Shown: piece after piece, positions 29,385 through 38,820 of the stretch
How the letters are laid out: each line of letters starts with the position of its first letter
How positions within the stretch are numbered: the stretch's first letter is position 1
Assembly (NCBI GenBank): GCA_002898555.1
Contig: BEHR01000031.1
Span: 1 to 39,172 of the forward strand
Length of the DNA: 39,172 nt
From: a bacterium HR15
GTDB taxonomy: Bacteria > Armatimonadota > Fimbriimonadia > Fimbriimonadales > GBS-DC
Reading direction: 5' to 3'
The notes under the pieces: model-generated
Told to the model about the DNA's origin: nothing
The model's database searches: none
What the model saw: only the letters and a program-made list of their open reading frames with translations
Program-made: the position numbers and the translations under genes

Positions 29385-30611
29385 ATGAAAACAAGAAGGG
29401 GTTGTCAACTTCTGCCTTCTTTGACAAGGAGGCAGTTGGCTGGGCATGGCAGAGCCTGGAGGGCTTTGTTTGCGCTGAGCCTGGTGCTGGCTCTTGTGGT
29501 AATCCTTTGCACACCCTATGGCGCCAGGGCGGGTGAACCGGGCACTGTAAAGAGTGATATTGCCCTGGGCAGAAGGGTGTATCAGCGGGAATGCGCCCTT
29601 TGTCATGGAGCAGCAGGCAAAGGTGATGGGCTGGCGGCCCGCTTTCTGGATCCGAAACCGCGGGACTTTACGCGCGGGATATTCAAGTTCCGTTCCACGC
29701 TTACTTTGCCGACGGATGACGACCTGTTCCGCATTATCACGCAGGGAATGCCTGGCACGCTGATGCCCTCCTTCGCCTACTTGCCTGAAGAGGAGCGCTG
29801 GTCTGTGGTCGCCTATATTAAGACCTTCATCCCTGCCTCGTTAATGGGACAAGCACTTGAGCCTGTTCCGATTCCCGAGCCTCCCCACCAAACCCCGGCA
29901 CTGCTTGCCAAAGGGCAGGCACTTTTCCAGCGTGTGGGCTGCGCCAGTTGCCATGGCACTTCAGGGAACGGGGACGGGCCACTGGCTGCCAAGCTCATGG
30001 ATCAATGGGGGCAACGGATTATGCCGCGTGATTTCACGACGGGCGAAATGAAGGGTGGTTCCACTCCGAAAGATATTTACCGAACCATAACGGTTGGAAT
30101 CGGCGGGACCCCCATGCCCTCCTATAAGGACACCGTGAGCGAAGCGGACCGCTGGGCACTCACCTACTATGTTCTTTCCCTGGTGAGAAAAACGCCCTCT
30201 CCGCCGAGTGCGGGTGACCCGTTTCGTGGCAGAGATCTGTTCGCCGGCACCGCTCGCTTCAAAAACGGTGGTCCACCCTGCATAGGTTGCCATAGCGTCG
30301 CCAAAGCCAACATGCTGGGTGGTAATTGGGGACCTGACCTGAGCGTCGCCTGGCCCAAGTTTGGAAAAAGCAATCTTGCCCTGATCCTGTCTACCTTCCC
30401 TTTCCCCAACATGAACCATGTTTTCCGAGGCTACCCGATTACAGAAGAAGAGCAAGCCTGCCTCATCGCCTTTTTGGAACAGGCATCACAGGGCGCAACT
30501 GGAACACAGCCATCTCCCTATCTCCTTTTAACTTTGTCGCTTAGCATTCTCGCGATTCTTGGTTTCACCCTCATCAGCTTCAGAACAAGCCGGAAGGAGG
30601 CAATCGCATGA
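29385..30611 (+). CDS. Triheme cytochrome c, tail-anchored
   Basis: A 408-residue electron carrier of the nar operon. GAGGG lies 7 nt before the ATG. A long basic N terminus leads to a hydrophobic signal ending at ARAG. Three haem c sites follow: CALCH (Cys 70), CASCH (about 186) and CIGCH (about 299), each in a class I-like domain with a later Met (MPS). The last 30 residues contain a hydrophobic helix, then a basic end, so the protein is membrane-anchored facing the periplasm. A multihaem cytochrome c first in a nar operon recalls narC of Thermus, which passes electrons between quinol/NADH dehydrogenase and NarGHI; the exact role here is inference. The stop overlaps narG (ATGA). Confidence 0.9.
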   Translation: MKTRRGCQLLPSLTRRQLAGHGRAWRALFALSLVLALVVILCTPYGARAGEPGTVKSDIALGRRVYQRECALCHGAAGKGDGLAARFLDPKPRDFTRGIFKFRSTLTLPTDDDLFRIITQGMPGTLMPSFAYLPEEERWSVVAYIKTFIPASLMGQALEPVPIPEPPHQTPALLAKGQALFQRVGCASCHGTSGNGDGPLAAKLMDQWGQRIMPRDFTTGEMKGGSTPKDIYRTITVGIGGTPMPSYKDTVSEADRWALTYYVLSLVRKTPSPPSAGDPFRGRDLFAGTARFKNGGPPCIGCHSVAKANMLGGNWGPDLSVAWPKFGKSNLALILSTFPFPNMNHVFRGYPITEEEQACLIAFLEQASQGATGTQPSPYLLLTLSLSILAILGFTLISFRTSRKEAIA

Positions 30612-33600
30612 AAAGCCGATGGTTTAGAGAAACAGGCGAATCTCGCGCCTGGGAAGATTTCTACCGCAGCCGATGGTCATATGACTATAGTGTGCGTACA
30701 AGCCACGGTGTGAACTGCTCGATGGCGTGCAGCTGGGAGGTCTTCGTCAAAGATGGGCTAATCTGCTGGGAGCTTCAGAAAGTGGATTATCCCCAGATTG
30801 ACCCCGACATTCCGAATGTGGAGCCACGTGGTTGCCAGCGTGGGGTGACGGCTTCCTGGTACCCCTACAGCCCTCTGCGCCCGAAGTTCCCTTATGTCCG
30901 CAAGGTGCTATGGGATTATTACCAGCAAGAACGGCAAAAGGGCAAGGATGCCGTCGAGGCGTGGGCAAGCATCGTCGAGGACACCGAGCGAGCAAAGCAG
31001 TACAAGTCTGCTCGCGGAAAAGGAGGTTGGAAGCGGGTGAGCTGGGATGAGGTAGCAGAACTCGTCGCCGCTGCTCAAATTTATACGATTAAGCGGTACG
31101 GACCGGATCATATCGCCGCTTTTGCTCCCATCCCCGCGATGAGTCTGCTCAGTTTCATCTCAGGGCACCGCTATAACAACCTATTAGGTGGTATCTACTG
31201 TAGCTACTATGAGTGGTACCATGACCTGCCTCACATCGAGGCAACCATGTTTGGCGACCAGACAGAGAATTGCGAAAGCTCCGACTGGTATCACGGTACC
31301 TACTGGATCGTCGCGGGTTCCAACTTGAATATGACTCGCACCGCCGATTGCCACTTCTTGCCTGAAGCCAAGTACCGCGGTACCAAGGTCGTGGTGGTCT
31401 CACCCAATTATTCCGATGTGGCGAAGTACGCCGATCTGTGGGTTCCACTTGTGCCCGGCAGCGACGGCGCCTTCTTCCAGGCGTGCATCCATGTCATTCT
31501 TAAGGAGTTCTATGTCGACCAGCAGACGCCCTACTTCATCGATTACCTCAAACGCTACACCAACCTACCCTTCCTTGTGATTCTGGAACCTGACGGGGAA
31601 AAGTTTCGTCAAGGACGCTTCCTGCGGGCATCAGACCTGGCAGAATATGCCGACCAGGAAAACGCAGAGTGGAAGATGATTATGATGGACGCTCAGGGCA
31701 GACCGCACCTTCCACCAGGCACCATTGGCTTCCGCTGGGAGAAGGAGCCTACAGGAAACTGGAATCTGCAACTTAAAGATGTGGTCACCGGAGAGGACTT
31801 TGACCCCATCCTCACCTTGCTGGGAAAGGAGGACCAGCGGGTGATGGTTTCATTCAGCGATTTCACCGATACCTTCAGCATCTGGCTGGGCAAAAGCCGA
31901 AGCAAGACCGAGCGCGCCAAAGAGGTGCTGCGGGAGGTGCCTGCCCGCGTCCTCTCCACCCGGGATGGGCGCAGGGTGCTGGTGACCACCGCCTTCGATC
32001 TGCTCATGGCATGGAACGGGCCGTCGCGGGGGCTTGGAGGGGACTATCCCGTGGATTACGATGATCCGAAGCCCTTTACTCCCGCTTGGCAGGAGCGGAT
32101 TACGGGGGTGAGTCGCCACCTTGTCATTCAGGTCGCACGCGAGTTCGCTGAGAACGCGGCGAAGACAAAAGGGCGCTCACTTATCATCACCGGCCCCGGC
32201 ATTCAGCACTGGTATCACGGCGCTTCTATGTATTATCGCAGCATGGCAGTGATGCTGGCGCTCTGCGGCTGCCATGGGCGCAATGGAGGCAACTTTAACC
32301 ATTATGTGGGCACTCAGCACACCCGGCTGCACGCCCCCTTCAAGTATCTGGGAGCAGCTGCCGACTGGGTCTTCCCTGCCCGCCTGATGAACTCCACCTC
32401 GCTCTGGTACTTTCACACCGCCCAGTGGCGCTATGACGGCATGCCCCTGGACACCCAGTGGGCGGTGGACGCGAAAAAGTGCCCCGAGTGGAACCACGCC
32501 GCTGACTTCAACGCACTGGCGGTACGTCTGGGTTGGCTACCTTTCTTCCCGCAATTTGATGGCAAAAACCCCATCCAGCTCTATGAGGAGGCGGTGCAAG
32601 CAGGTTGCAAGACGGACGATGAGGTGAAGGAGTGGGTGCTGCGGCAATTTCAGGAGGGCAAGCTGAACTTCGCGCTCCATCGTGTCGACCGCCGCGAAAA
32701 CCAACTGAAGGTACTGACCGTCTGGCGAGGCAACCTTATCGGCACGAGCATGCGGGGACACGAACTCGCCCTCAAGCACTTCCTGGGCACCCATCACAAT
32801 GTGCTGTACGATGATGAGCCAGCCCGCGGACTGGTGAGAGAGATCGAATGGGACCCCCAAGAAACCCCCATCGGCAAGCTGGACCTACTGGTAAATTTGA
32901 ACATTCGCATGGATTCCACAGCAAACTACGCGGATGTGGTGCTGCCCGCCGCTTTCTGGTACGAAAAGTACGACATCACCTTTGGCGATATGCACACCTT
33001 CGTGCATCCGCTGCAGCCAGCCACTGAGCCGCCTTGGGAAGCAAAACATGACTGGGACGCCTTCAGGCTTATCGCCAAAAAATTCTCCGAGCTGGCAAAG
33101 AAATACTTCCCGACCCCGATAAAGGACATCGTGCTTAAACCTTTGTGGATGGACTCGCCCGACCAGTTAGGACAACCACTGGGTGAGGTAAGGGACTGGA
33201 GGAAAGGCGATGTAGAACCTATCCCCGGTAAGTACTTCCCCCATATCTTCATCGTGGAGCGAGATTATACCCAGGTCTACGACCGACTGGTCTCCCTTGG
33301 ACCGCGTATCGATCACTATGGCTCTAAGGGACACTATGTAGACCTGACCCCTATCGTTGAGGAGGAGCTAAAGCAGAACGAAGTGCTCACGGTGAAGAAT
33401 GGGCGGATCTATGCGGAGCGCCCCGAACAGTTCTTGGAGCTGATTTGCCAGGTCTCACCGGAACTCAATGGTCGGCTGGCATATAGGCTCTTTGAGGAGA
33501 TGGAGAAGAAGGTCGGCTTGCCCCTTAAAGACCTGGTGGAACCTGTCAAAGGGCGCAGGGTGCATTACAGAGACCTTGCTTCCCAACCGCGACGCATTCA

Positions 33601-34360
33601 CACCTCACCTATGTGGGGAGCTATCCTGCTCGATCCTGAGACGGGCAAGCAACGCACCTTCGCTCCCTGGACGCTGAATGTGGAACGCCTCAAGCCATGG
33701 CATACCCTGACTGGCAGGATCGAAATCTACTTTGACCATGAGGCGATTCGGGAACTGGGCGAGGCGCTGCCCACCTACAAGCCGCCCTTAGATATGGTGG
33801 CTATCGGCGATATCCGACTCGATAAGGCGGAGCCGAAATCTAAAGTGTTCCGTTTTATCACCCCCCATGGCAAGTGGCAAATTCATAGCTCCTTCCGCGA
33901 CCACTGGCCTATGATGCATATGTCCCGCGGCGGTCCCACCGTCTGGCTCAACCCCGACGACGCCGAAGAGATCGAGGTCAAGGACAACGACTGGGTGGAG
34001 CTTTACTGCGAGAACGGCATCCAAATTTGCCGTGCCGTTGTCAGCCATCAGGTGCCGCGTGGCATGGCGATCGTCTACCATCAGGTGGAGCGCCATGTGA
34101 ATGTACCTTTCTCGCCGCTGGCGAAGAAGCGCGGCTGCACAGACCTGCGAGGCGGCAATAACAACGCCACCACCCGCATCTTGATGAACCCTCACACGAT
34201 GGTGGGAGGCTACGGCAACTTCTGCTACGACATCAACTACTGGGGTACCAGCCCCTCCGAGCGCGACCATGGGGTGCTTATCCGCAAAATGCCTCTTGCC
34301 CCCGGGCAGAAGGGCGTCATCTATCGGGAAGAAGAGCTGGCGCGACTGCCGAGCGAATAG
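30608..34360 (+). CDS. narG: Respiratory nitrate reductase alpha subunit
   Basis: A 1250-residue molybdenum enzyme that reduces nitrate to nitrite. The FS0 [4Fe-4S] site uses His 33, Cys 37, Cys 41 and Cys 76 (SHGVNCSMAC, EPRGC), as in NarG rather than NapA. The Mo ligand Asp is conserved at residue 206 (YEWYHDLP). The bis-MGD binding regions are evident throughout, e.g. GSNLNMTRTAD and NNATTRILMNPHTMVGG. No twin-arginine signal is seen, so the active site faces the cytoplasm, consistent with the need for NarK. GGAAGGAGG precedes the ATG. A membrane-bound Nxr-type nitrite oxidoreductase is a relative, but the full NarGHJI plus NarK set favours nitrate reduction. Confidence 0.97.
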   Translation: MKSRWFRETGESRAWEDFYRSRWSYDYSVRTSHGVNCSMACSWEVFVKDGLICWELQKVDYPQIDPDIPNVEPRGCQRGVTASWYPYSPLRPKFPYVRKVLWDYYQQERQKGKDAVEAWASIVEDTERAKQYKSARGKGGWKRVSWDEVAELVAAAQIYTIKRYGPDHIAAFAPIPAMSLLSFISGHRYNNLLGGIYCSYYEWYHDLPHIEATMFGDQTENCESSDWYHGTYWIVAGSNLNMTRTADCHFLPEAKYRGTKVVVVSPNYSDVAKYADLWVPLVPGSDGAFFQACIHVILKEFYVDQQTPYFIDYLKRYTNLPFLVILEPDGEKFRQGRFLRASDLAEYADQENAEWKMIMMDAQGRPHLPPGTIGFRWEKEPTGNWNLQLKDVVTGEDFDPILTLLGKEDQRVMVSFSDFTDTFSIWLGKSRSKTERAKEVLREVPARVLSTRDGRRVLVTTAFDLLMAWNGPSRGLGGDYPVDYDDPKPFTPAWQERITGVSRHLVIQVAREFAENAAKTKGRSLIITGPGIQHWYHGASMYYRSMAVMLALCGCHGRNGGNFNHYVGTQHTRLHAPFKYLGAAADWVFPARLMNSTSLWYFHTAQWRYDGMPLDTQWAVDAKKCPEWNHAADFNALAVRLGWLPFFPQFDGKNPIQLYEEAVQAGCKTDDEVKEWVLRQFQEGKLNFALHRVDRRENQLKVLTVWRGNLIGTSMRGHELALKHFLGTHHNVLYDDEPARGLVREIEWDPQETPIGKLDLLVNLNIRMDSTANYADVVLPAAFWYEKYDITFGDMHTFVHPLQPATEPPWEAKHDWDAFRLIAKKFSELAKKYFPTPIKDIVLKPLWMDSPDQLGQPLGEVRDWRKGDVEPIPGKYFPHIFIVERDYTQVYDRLVSLGPRIDHYGSKGHYVDLTPIVEEELKQNEVLTVKNGRIYAERPEQFLELICQVSPELNGRLAYRLFEEMEKKVGLPLKDLVEPVKGRRVHYRDLASQPRRIHTSPMWGAILLDPETGKQRTFAPWTLNVERLKPWHTLTGRIEIYFDHEAIRELGEALPTYKPPLDMVAIGDIRLDKAEPKSKVFRFITPHGKWQIHSSFRDHWPMMHMSRGGPTVWLNPDDAEEIEVKDNDWVELYCENGIQICRAVVSHQVPRGMAIVYHQVERHVNVPFSPLAKKRGCTDLRGGNNNATTRILMNPHTMVGGYGNFCYDINYWGTSPSERDHGVLIRKMPLAPGQKGVIYREEELARLPSE

Positions 34361-34389
34361 CACGGCAACAAACAGAAGGAGGCAGATCC

Positions 34390-35961
34390 ATGAGAGTCAA
34401 AGCACAGTTTGGCATGACCTTTAATCTGGAAAAGTGCATCGGCTGCAACACCTGTACGGTCGCCTGTAAGAATGTCTGGACCAATCGTGAAGGCGCCGAG
34501 TATATGTGGTGGAACAATGTCGAGACCAAGCCGGGCATTGGCTACCCTAAGCAGTGGGAGAACCAGCAGCGGTGGCAGGGTGGATGGGTGAAGGAAGGGA
34601 ATCGCCTCAGGCTCCGCTATGGCGGCAGACCCGCAATGCTTAGCCCCTTCTTCCCCTTCTTCAACCCCCATATGCCAGAGATGGCAGATTACTATGGTGC
34701 GGATGTGTACACCTTTACCTATGACGACCTGCACACCCCGCAACAAGGTACCCAGCAACCTGTCGCACGCCCCAAGTCCATGGTGACCGAGGAGGAGGAT
34801 ATCCCTCTCACTTGGGGTGTGAACTGGGAGGACAACGCAGGCGGCGCCCACATTACTGGCAAGTATGATGTGAACTTTCGAGGGATGAGCAAGGAGGAGC
34901 ATGAGGCGTATTTGCGCTTCAGGGATGTGTTTTACTTCTACCTGCCCCGCATCTGCAACCACTGTCTCAATCCCGCTTGCGTGGCTGCCTGCCCCTCCGG
35001 AGCCGCTTATAAACGAGAGGAAGACGGTATCGTGCTTATTGATCAGCAGCGGTGCCGCAACTGGCGCTACTGCATCACCTCCTGCCCCTATAAGAAGCCC
35101 TATTACAACTGGCGCACGGGCAAGATGGAAAAGTGCATTCTCTGCTATCCCCGGGTAGAACATGGGCTGCCGCCCATATGCTTCCATTCCTGCGTGGGGC
35201 GCATCCGCTCCTTTGGTGTCATTCTGTACGACCTGGACCGGGTGGAGGAGGCGGCTTTGGCAGAAGAGAGGGACCTGGTACGGGCACAGCGCGAGATAAT
35301 TCTGGACCCCTTTGACCCTCAGGTCATCGAGGCTGCACGGGCAAACGGCATTCCCGATGACTGGATCGACGCCGCTCAGCGCTCTGCACCCTACAAGTTG
35401 ATCAAGAAGTGGGAGCTGGCACTGCCTCTGCATCCAGAGTTCCGCACTCTGCCCATGCTCTGGTATATCCCCCCGCTGGCACCCATCATCACCAGCATCG
35501 GACAGTGTTCACCTGACGAGCAGGATATTTTCGACATGGACAAGCCCAGTAGTGGTCCCCTGCTGGGGTTAGATGAATTAGAGAAGTTCCGAATCCCCAT
35601 CAAATATTTGGCGAACCTGTTCGCAGCGGGCAACGAGGACGAGGTGAAAAAATCGCTTCTGAGGCAGCTGGCAATCCGGCACTATGAGCGAAGCATACGG
35701 GTGGATGGCAAACCCAACACAGAGGTGCTGGCGCGAGTGGGGCTGACCGAGGAGGACGCCAAAGGAATCGTGCGGGCACTTTCGCTTGCATTCTACCATG
35801 AGCGGTTCGTCATTCCCACCACCAAACGGGAAGCAGCGGATCTCAGTCCCTACACAGAGCGCGGGTTCGCCGGCTTTGCTGCCATGAGTCCATGGGCACC
35901 TGTGCCACGAAGGAAAAGCTACTACAAATCGCGGCACACCCCGGAGAAGGAATATGAGTGA
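34390..35961 (+). CDS. narH: Respiratory nitrate reductase beta subunit
   Basis: A 523-residue iron-sulfur protein that carries electrons from the haem b subunit to NarG. Four cysteine groups are visible: Cys 16/19/22/26 (CIGCNTCTVAC), CNHCLNPACVAAC, CRNWRYCITSC and CILCYPR...CFHSC. In the third group Trp replaces a Cys, as in known NarH, so the set should be three [4Fe-4S] and one [3Fe-4S]. AAGGAGG lies before the ATG, 29 nt after narG. Its 3' end overlaps narJ by 8 nt. Confidence 0.97.
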   Translation: MRVKAQFGMTFNLEKCIGCNTCTVACKNVWTNREGAEYMWWNNVETKPGIGYPKQWENQQRWQGGWVKEGNRLRLRYGGRPAMLSPFFPFFNPHMPEMADYYGADVYTFTYDDLHTPQQGTQQPVARPKSMVTEEEDIPLTWGVNWEDNAGGAHITGKYDVNFRGMSKEEHEAYLRFRDVFYFYLPRICNHCLNPACVAACPSGAAYKREEDGIVLIDQQRCRNWRYCITSCPYKKPYYNWRTGKMEKCILCYPRVEHGLPPICFHSCVGRIRSFGVILYDLDRVEEAALAEERDLVRAQREIILDPFDPQVIEAARANGIPDDWIDAAQRSAPYKLIKKWELALPLHPEFRTLPMLWYIPPLAPIITSIGQCSPDEQDIFDMDKPSSGPLLGLDELEKFRIPIKYLANLFAAGNEDEVKKSLLRQLAIRHYERSIRVDGKPNTEVLARVGLTEEDAKGIVRALSLAFYHERFVIPTTKREAADLSPYTERGFAGFAAMSPWAPVPRRKSYYKSRHTPEKEYE

Positions 35962-36538
35962 GGAGGATACAATGTTATCAAATGTCTACACGCTTATAGC
36001 GGAACTGTGGTGCAATCCGCAGGATGTGGACATGCACGAGCTCAAGCGGAACGCCGAAGGGTGGCTTGGGCATCTTGCCCAAATAGACCCAGAGACCACG
36101 CACCTGCTCGCTCAATTCATGCGGACCCCTATCACCGAGGAGGAGTATATCGAGCTGTTCGAACTCAATCCGCGCTGTCCTCTCTATCTGGGTAGCCATG
36201 TCTTTGAAGAGCCGAAGACATGTGCTCAAGCAGCCGTCTCCGACCGAAATAACTACATGATTGAGTTGCTGGGCATCTACCGCCATTTTGGGTTCGTGCC
36301 GAATGGCAAGGAGCTGCCAGACTACCTACCCCTCATGGTGGAGTTCCTCGCTCTGACAGCCGGTTCGGAGGATCCTCTCAGGGAGAAGTTCATTCGGGAG
36401 AACCTCATGCCCTTCCTACCACCGCTGCGTTCGAGGCTCGAGGAGTTGGGAACACCCTTTCTCTATCTGCTCGATGCGCTGGAACGAGTGCTGAAGTTAG
36501 ATATAGGAGCGAGCAAATCGGAGGTGAACAATGTTTGA
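35954..36538 (+). CDS. narJ: Nitrate reductase assembly chaperone
   Basis: A 194-residue TorD/NarJ-family chaperone that holds NarGH until the molybdenum cofactor and Fe-S cluster are inserted. All-helical, acidic, with the family-like stretch FELNPRCPLYLGSHVFEE and IYRHFGFVPNGKELPDYLPLMVEF split by polar loops. The ATG lies within the end of narH (8-nt overlap) after GAGGAGG-like sequence, and its own end overlaps narI by 8 nt. Confidence 0.93.
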   Translation: MSEEDTMLSNVYTLIAELWCNPQDVDMHELKRNAEGWLGHLAQIDPETTHLLAQFMRTPITEEEYIELFELNPRCPLYLGSHVFEEPKTCAQAAVSDRNNYMIELLGIYRHFGFVPNGKELPDYLPLMVEFLALTAGSEDPLREKFIRENLMPFLPPLRSRLEELGTPFLYLLDALERVLKLDIGASKSEVNNV

Positions 36539-37229
36539 CAACTTCTTCTTTGTCGGGTTGCCATATATCGCCATCCTGTTATTTGTGTTAGGGTTGGCCT
36601 ATCGCACTTTGACAGGGTTCAAAACCTTTTATCGGGGCAAGCCTGCTTGGGGCGCTTGGGGCGACTTTCTATGGACGACCCGCTCGACAGGGTTCTTCGG
36701 GCGCGCTACTATCGGTCCTGCTGCGCTCTGCCTGCACTGGGGCCTTATCGTGCTGATTGTCGCCCACCTGATAGGATTTATCGGAGGAGCTGCCAACTGG
36801 GGTGGATGGGTTAGTTTCTTCCGGTGGACCGGCATGTTTGGAGGCGTGCTTGCGCTCTATGGGGCATGCTGGGCATTTGTGCGTCGGCTCCTTTCAGCTC
36901 AGCTTCGCGCGATGAGCACCTTGGAGGATTATATCGTGCTACTTTTTCTAATCGTCACCTTAGCACTCGGACTGTACCATTCAATCGTCCAGTTCGTCTG
37001 GGGTGTTTCTTATCCAGTGGGTCGCTGGCTCGTGAGCCTTTTCACTCTGCAGCCAGACGCGAGTTGGGTAGCCACTATCCCTCTCACCATGAAGCTTCAT
37101 ATAATCATCGCCTTTACCTTTCTTGCATACTTCCCTTTCACCAAACTGGTGCATGCGTTCAGCTATCCCCTCGCCTACATCACTCGCCCCTACATCTCCA
37201 TGCGAAGGTATGTGGGGGTGAAAAAGTGA
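36531..37229 (+). CDS. narI: Respiratory nitrate reductase gamma subunit (cytochrome b)
   Basis: A 232-residue integral membrane diheme cytochrome b that oxidises quinol and anchors NarGH. Five hydrophobic helices. The four axial His are conserved with the family's spacing: His 69 and 79 in helix II (LHWGLIVLIVAH) and His 190 and 208 in helix V (MKLH and KLVH). GGAGG precedes the ATG. This complete quinol-oxidising subunit means the enzyme does not strictly need the cytochrome c encoded first in the operon. Confidence 0.96.
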   Translation: MFDNFFFVGLPYIAILLFVLGLAYRTLTGFKTFYRGKPAWGAWGDFLWTTRSTGFFGRATIGPAALCLHWGLIVLIVAHLIGFIGGAANWGGWVSFFRWTGMFGGVLALYGACWAFVRRLLSAQLRAMSTLEDYIVLLFLIVTLALGLYHSIVQFVWGVSYPVGRWLVSLFTLQPDASWVATIPLTMKLHIIIAFTFLAYFPFTKLVHAFSYPLAYITRPYISMRRYVGVKK

Positions 37230-37242
37230 GGGGGCATGTCTT

Positions 37243-38607
37243 ATGAGTTGGTCGACCTCACCAGAAAAGAAATGCATCCTGCCTTTGAAAGGCACACCCC
37301 AGCAGACACTGTTTGGCGCCACGCTGGGGTTCTTTGTTGGGTTTGCCGCTGTGGCGCTTTTCGGTCCAACAGCGGCGCGTTTCAAAGAGATGATGGCGCT
37401 AACGCCCATGCAGGTCGGTTTTTTGGTAGCGACACCCGCCCTTTCCGGCTCGCTTCTGCGTATCCCGTTTTCCGCATGGGTCGACACAACGGGTGGGCGG
37501 AAGCCCTTTCTGGTGCTGCTCACGCTTTCGATTGTCGGGATGGTTGGTTTGTCGTTGGTAGTTTATTTCCTTTATCCTGATCGGCTTCATCAAGGGTTAT
37601 ATCCCCTGCTTTTAGTGCTTGGCGTGCTGTGTGGTTGTGGCATCGCAACTTTTTCTGTGGGGATCAGCCAGGTCTCCTACTGGTTTCCCCGTGCGCGTCA
37701 GGGGCGTGCGCTGGCGCTCTATGCAGGGATCGGCAACTTGGCGCCTGGCATCTTCTCTCTGCTACTGCCCATCGCCCTGGTTGAGGTGGGGCTGTCCGGT
37801 GCCTACTTTGCCTGGCTCTCCTTGCTGGTTCTCGGTACCATTGCGTACTGGTTCACCGGGCAGAATGCTTGGTATTTCCAGTTGCGTCAGCAAGGGCTTC
37901 CCGTGGCGGAAGCCCAGCAGATAGCTGCCCGATATGGACAGGAGCTATTTCCTACGGTTAGTTTCGTCGAAGGCTTGTGGCTCTCCGCCCGCAACTGGCG
38001 AACCTGGCAGCTGGTCGGCATCTACTTCTGCACATTTGGCGGGTTCGTCGCGCTCACTGCCTGGCTACCGACCTACTGGAGTATCTATTTCTCGGTAGGG
38101 GTCGTGACGGCAGGCGCGCTCACTGCTATCTATTCAATCCTCACTTCGGCTATACGGATCCTCGGCGGGGTGATGTCGGATGAACTGGAGCGAGGAGGTG
38201 AGAACACCGCCATCCTCGCCCTGATGATTATGCTCAATGGAGCTATCCTGCTGACCATTACCAATAAATTTGAGCTGGCTGTGCCTGGCGTGTTGCTGAT
38301 GGCAATTGGGATGGGGATATGCAACGCAGCTGTTTTTAAGCTGGTGCCTCAGACAGTGCCTGAGGCGGTGGGCGGCGCTGCCGGATGGGTTGGCGGGCTT
38401 GGCGCTTTCGGCGGGTTTGTGATCCCGCCCATTATGGGGTTTGCCGTGCGTAAACACGGTATGGAGGGATACCCCTTAGGGTTCGTCATTTTTATCGTGC
38501 TTGCCCTGCTCTCCCTGTCATTGGCTTGGACATTGAAATACTTGCCGCCCAAATCAGCCGCCGAAAGTAAACCAGGAGACGCAGCAGGGACTGATCTCAC
38601 ACCGTGA
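37243..38607 (+). CDS. narK: Nitrate/nitrite transporter, NarK type
   Basis: A 454-residue major facilitator protein with 12 predicted helices. It moves nitrate in and/or nitrite out across the cytoplasmic membrane. The nitrate-signature-like stretches are GIGNLAPGIFSLLLP and GAAGWVGGLGAFGGFVIPP; the Arg of helix II is in LLRIPFSAWVDTTGGRKP. It starts 14 nt after narI and is the last gene of the operon. It is of the single 12-helix type; whether it is the NarK1 symporter or NarK2 exchanger class is not certain. Confidence 0.95.
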   Translation: MSWSTSPEKKCILPLKGTPQQTLFGATLGFFVGFAAVALFGPTAARFKEMMALTPMQVGFLVATPALSGSLLRIPFSAWVDTTGGRKPFLVLLTLSIVGMVGLSLVVYFLYPDRLHQGLYPLLLVLGVLCGCGIATFSVGISQVSYWFPRARQGRALALYAGIGNLAPGIFSLLLPIALVEVGLSGAYFAWLSLLVLGTIAYWFTGQNAWYFQLRQQGLPVAEAQQIAARYGQELFPTVSFVEGLWLSARNWRTWQLVGIYFCTFGGFVALTAWLPTYWSIYFSVGVVTAGALTAIYSILTSAIRILGGVMSDELERGGENTAILALMIMLNGAILLTITNKFELAVPGVLLMAIGMGICNAAVFKLVPQTVPEAVGGAAGWVGGLGAFGGFVIPPIMGFAVRKHGMEGYPLGFVIFIVLALLSLSLAWTLKYLPPKSAAESKPGDAAGTDLTP

Positions 38608-38763
38608 TTAGCTCGCCCTCGGCACGCTTCACATGCGCCAGCATACTGCATAGCTCACTTGCGGCATCTCCACGCCCGTCGTGCGGTTCACTATCTCGCA
38701 CAACTCCTCCCGCGTGGGGTAGCCGACCAGAATCTTGAAGAAAAAGCGGTCTATAAGTTCGAA
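38605..38763 (-). pseudogene. Remnant of a MoxR-type AAA ATPase gene
   Basis: One minus-strand frame reads LIDRFFFKILVGYPTREEL then CEIVNRTTGVEMPQV, a clear match to the arginine-finger/sensor region of MoxR ATPases (LDRFxFK...YPxREEE...RTTG). After about 35 residues the frame hits a stop (38629-38631). A second frame gives LAHVKRAEGELITV, so a frameshift is likely. The 5' side ends abruptly near the palindromic repeats at 38781. The Walker motifs are absent. The gene is dead. Confidence 0.6.
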
Positions 38764-38780
38764 AAATCGCAGCAGAAAAA

Positions 38781-38808
38781 TAGGGGCGCACACGCAGGTG
38801 CGCCCCTA
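38781..38808. repeat. Palindromic repeat 1
   Basis: TAGGGGCGCAC and its exact complement (11 bp) flank ACGCAG. It is followed by a short CCCTAACCCCTAACCC-like run and a second palindrome. Such GGGGC-rich palindromes are dispersed repeats in many thermophile genomes. Confidence 0.85.
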
Positions 38809-38820
38809 ACCCCTAACCCT

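Noticed and set aside
30608-34360. Nitrite oxidoreductase (Nxr) instead of nitrate reductase
   Set aside because: The alpha subunit has no Tat signal and the operon has a full NarI with quinol-type haem ligands, NarJ and NarK, which fits NarGHI.
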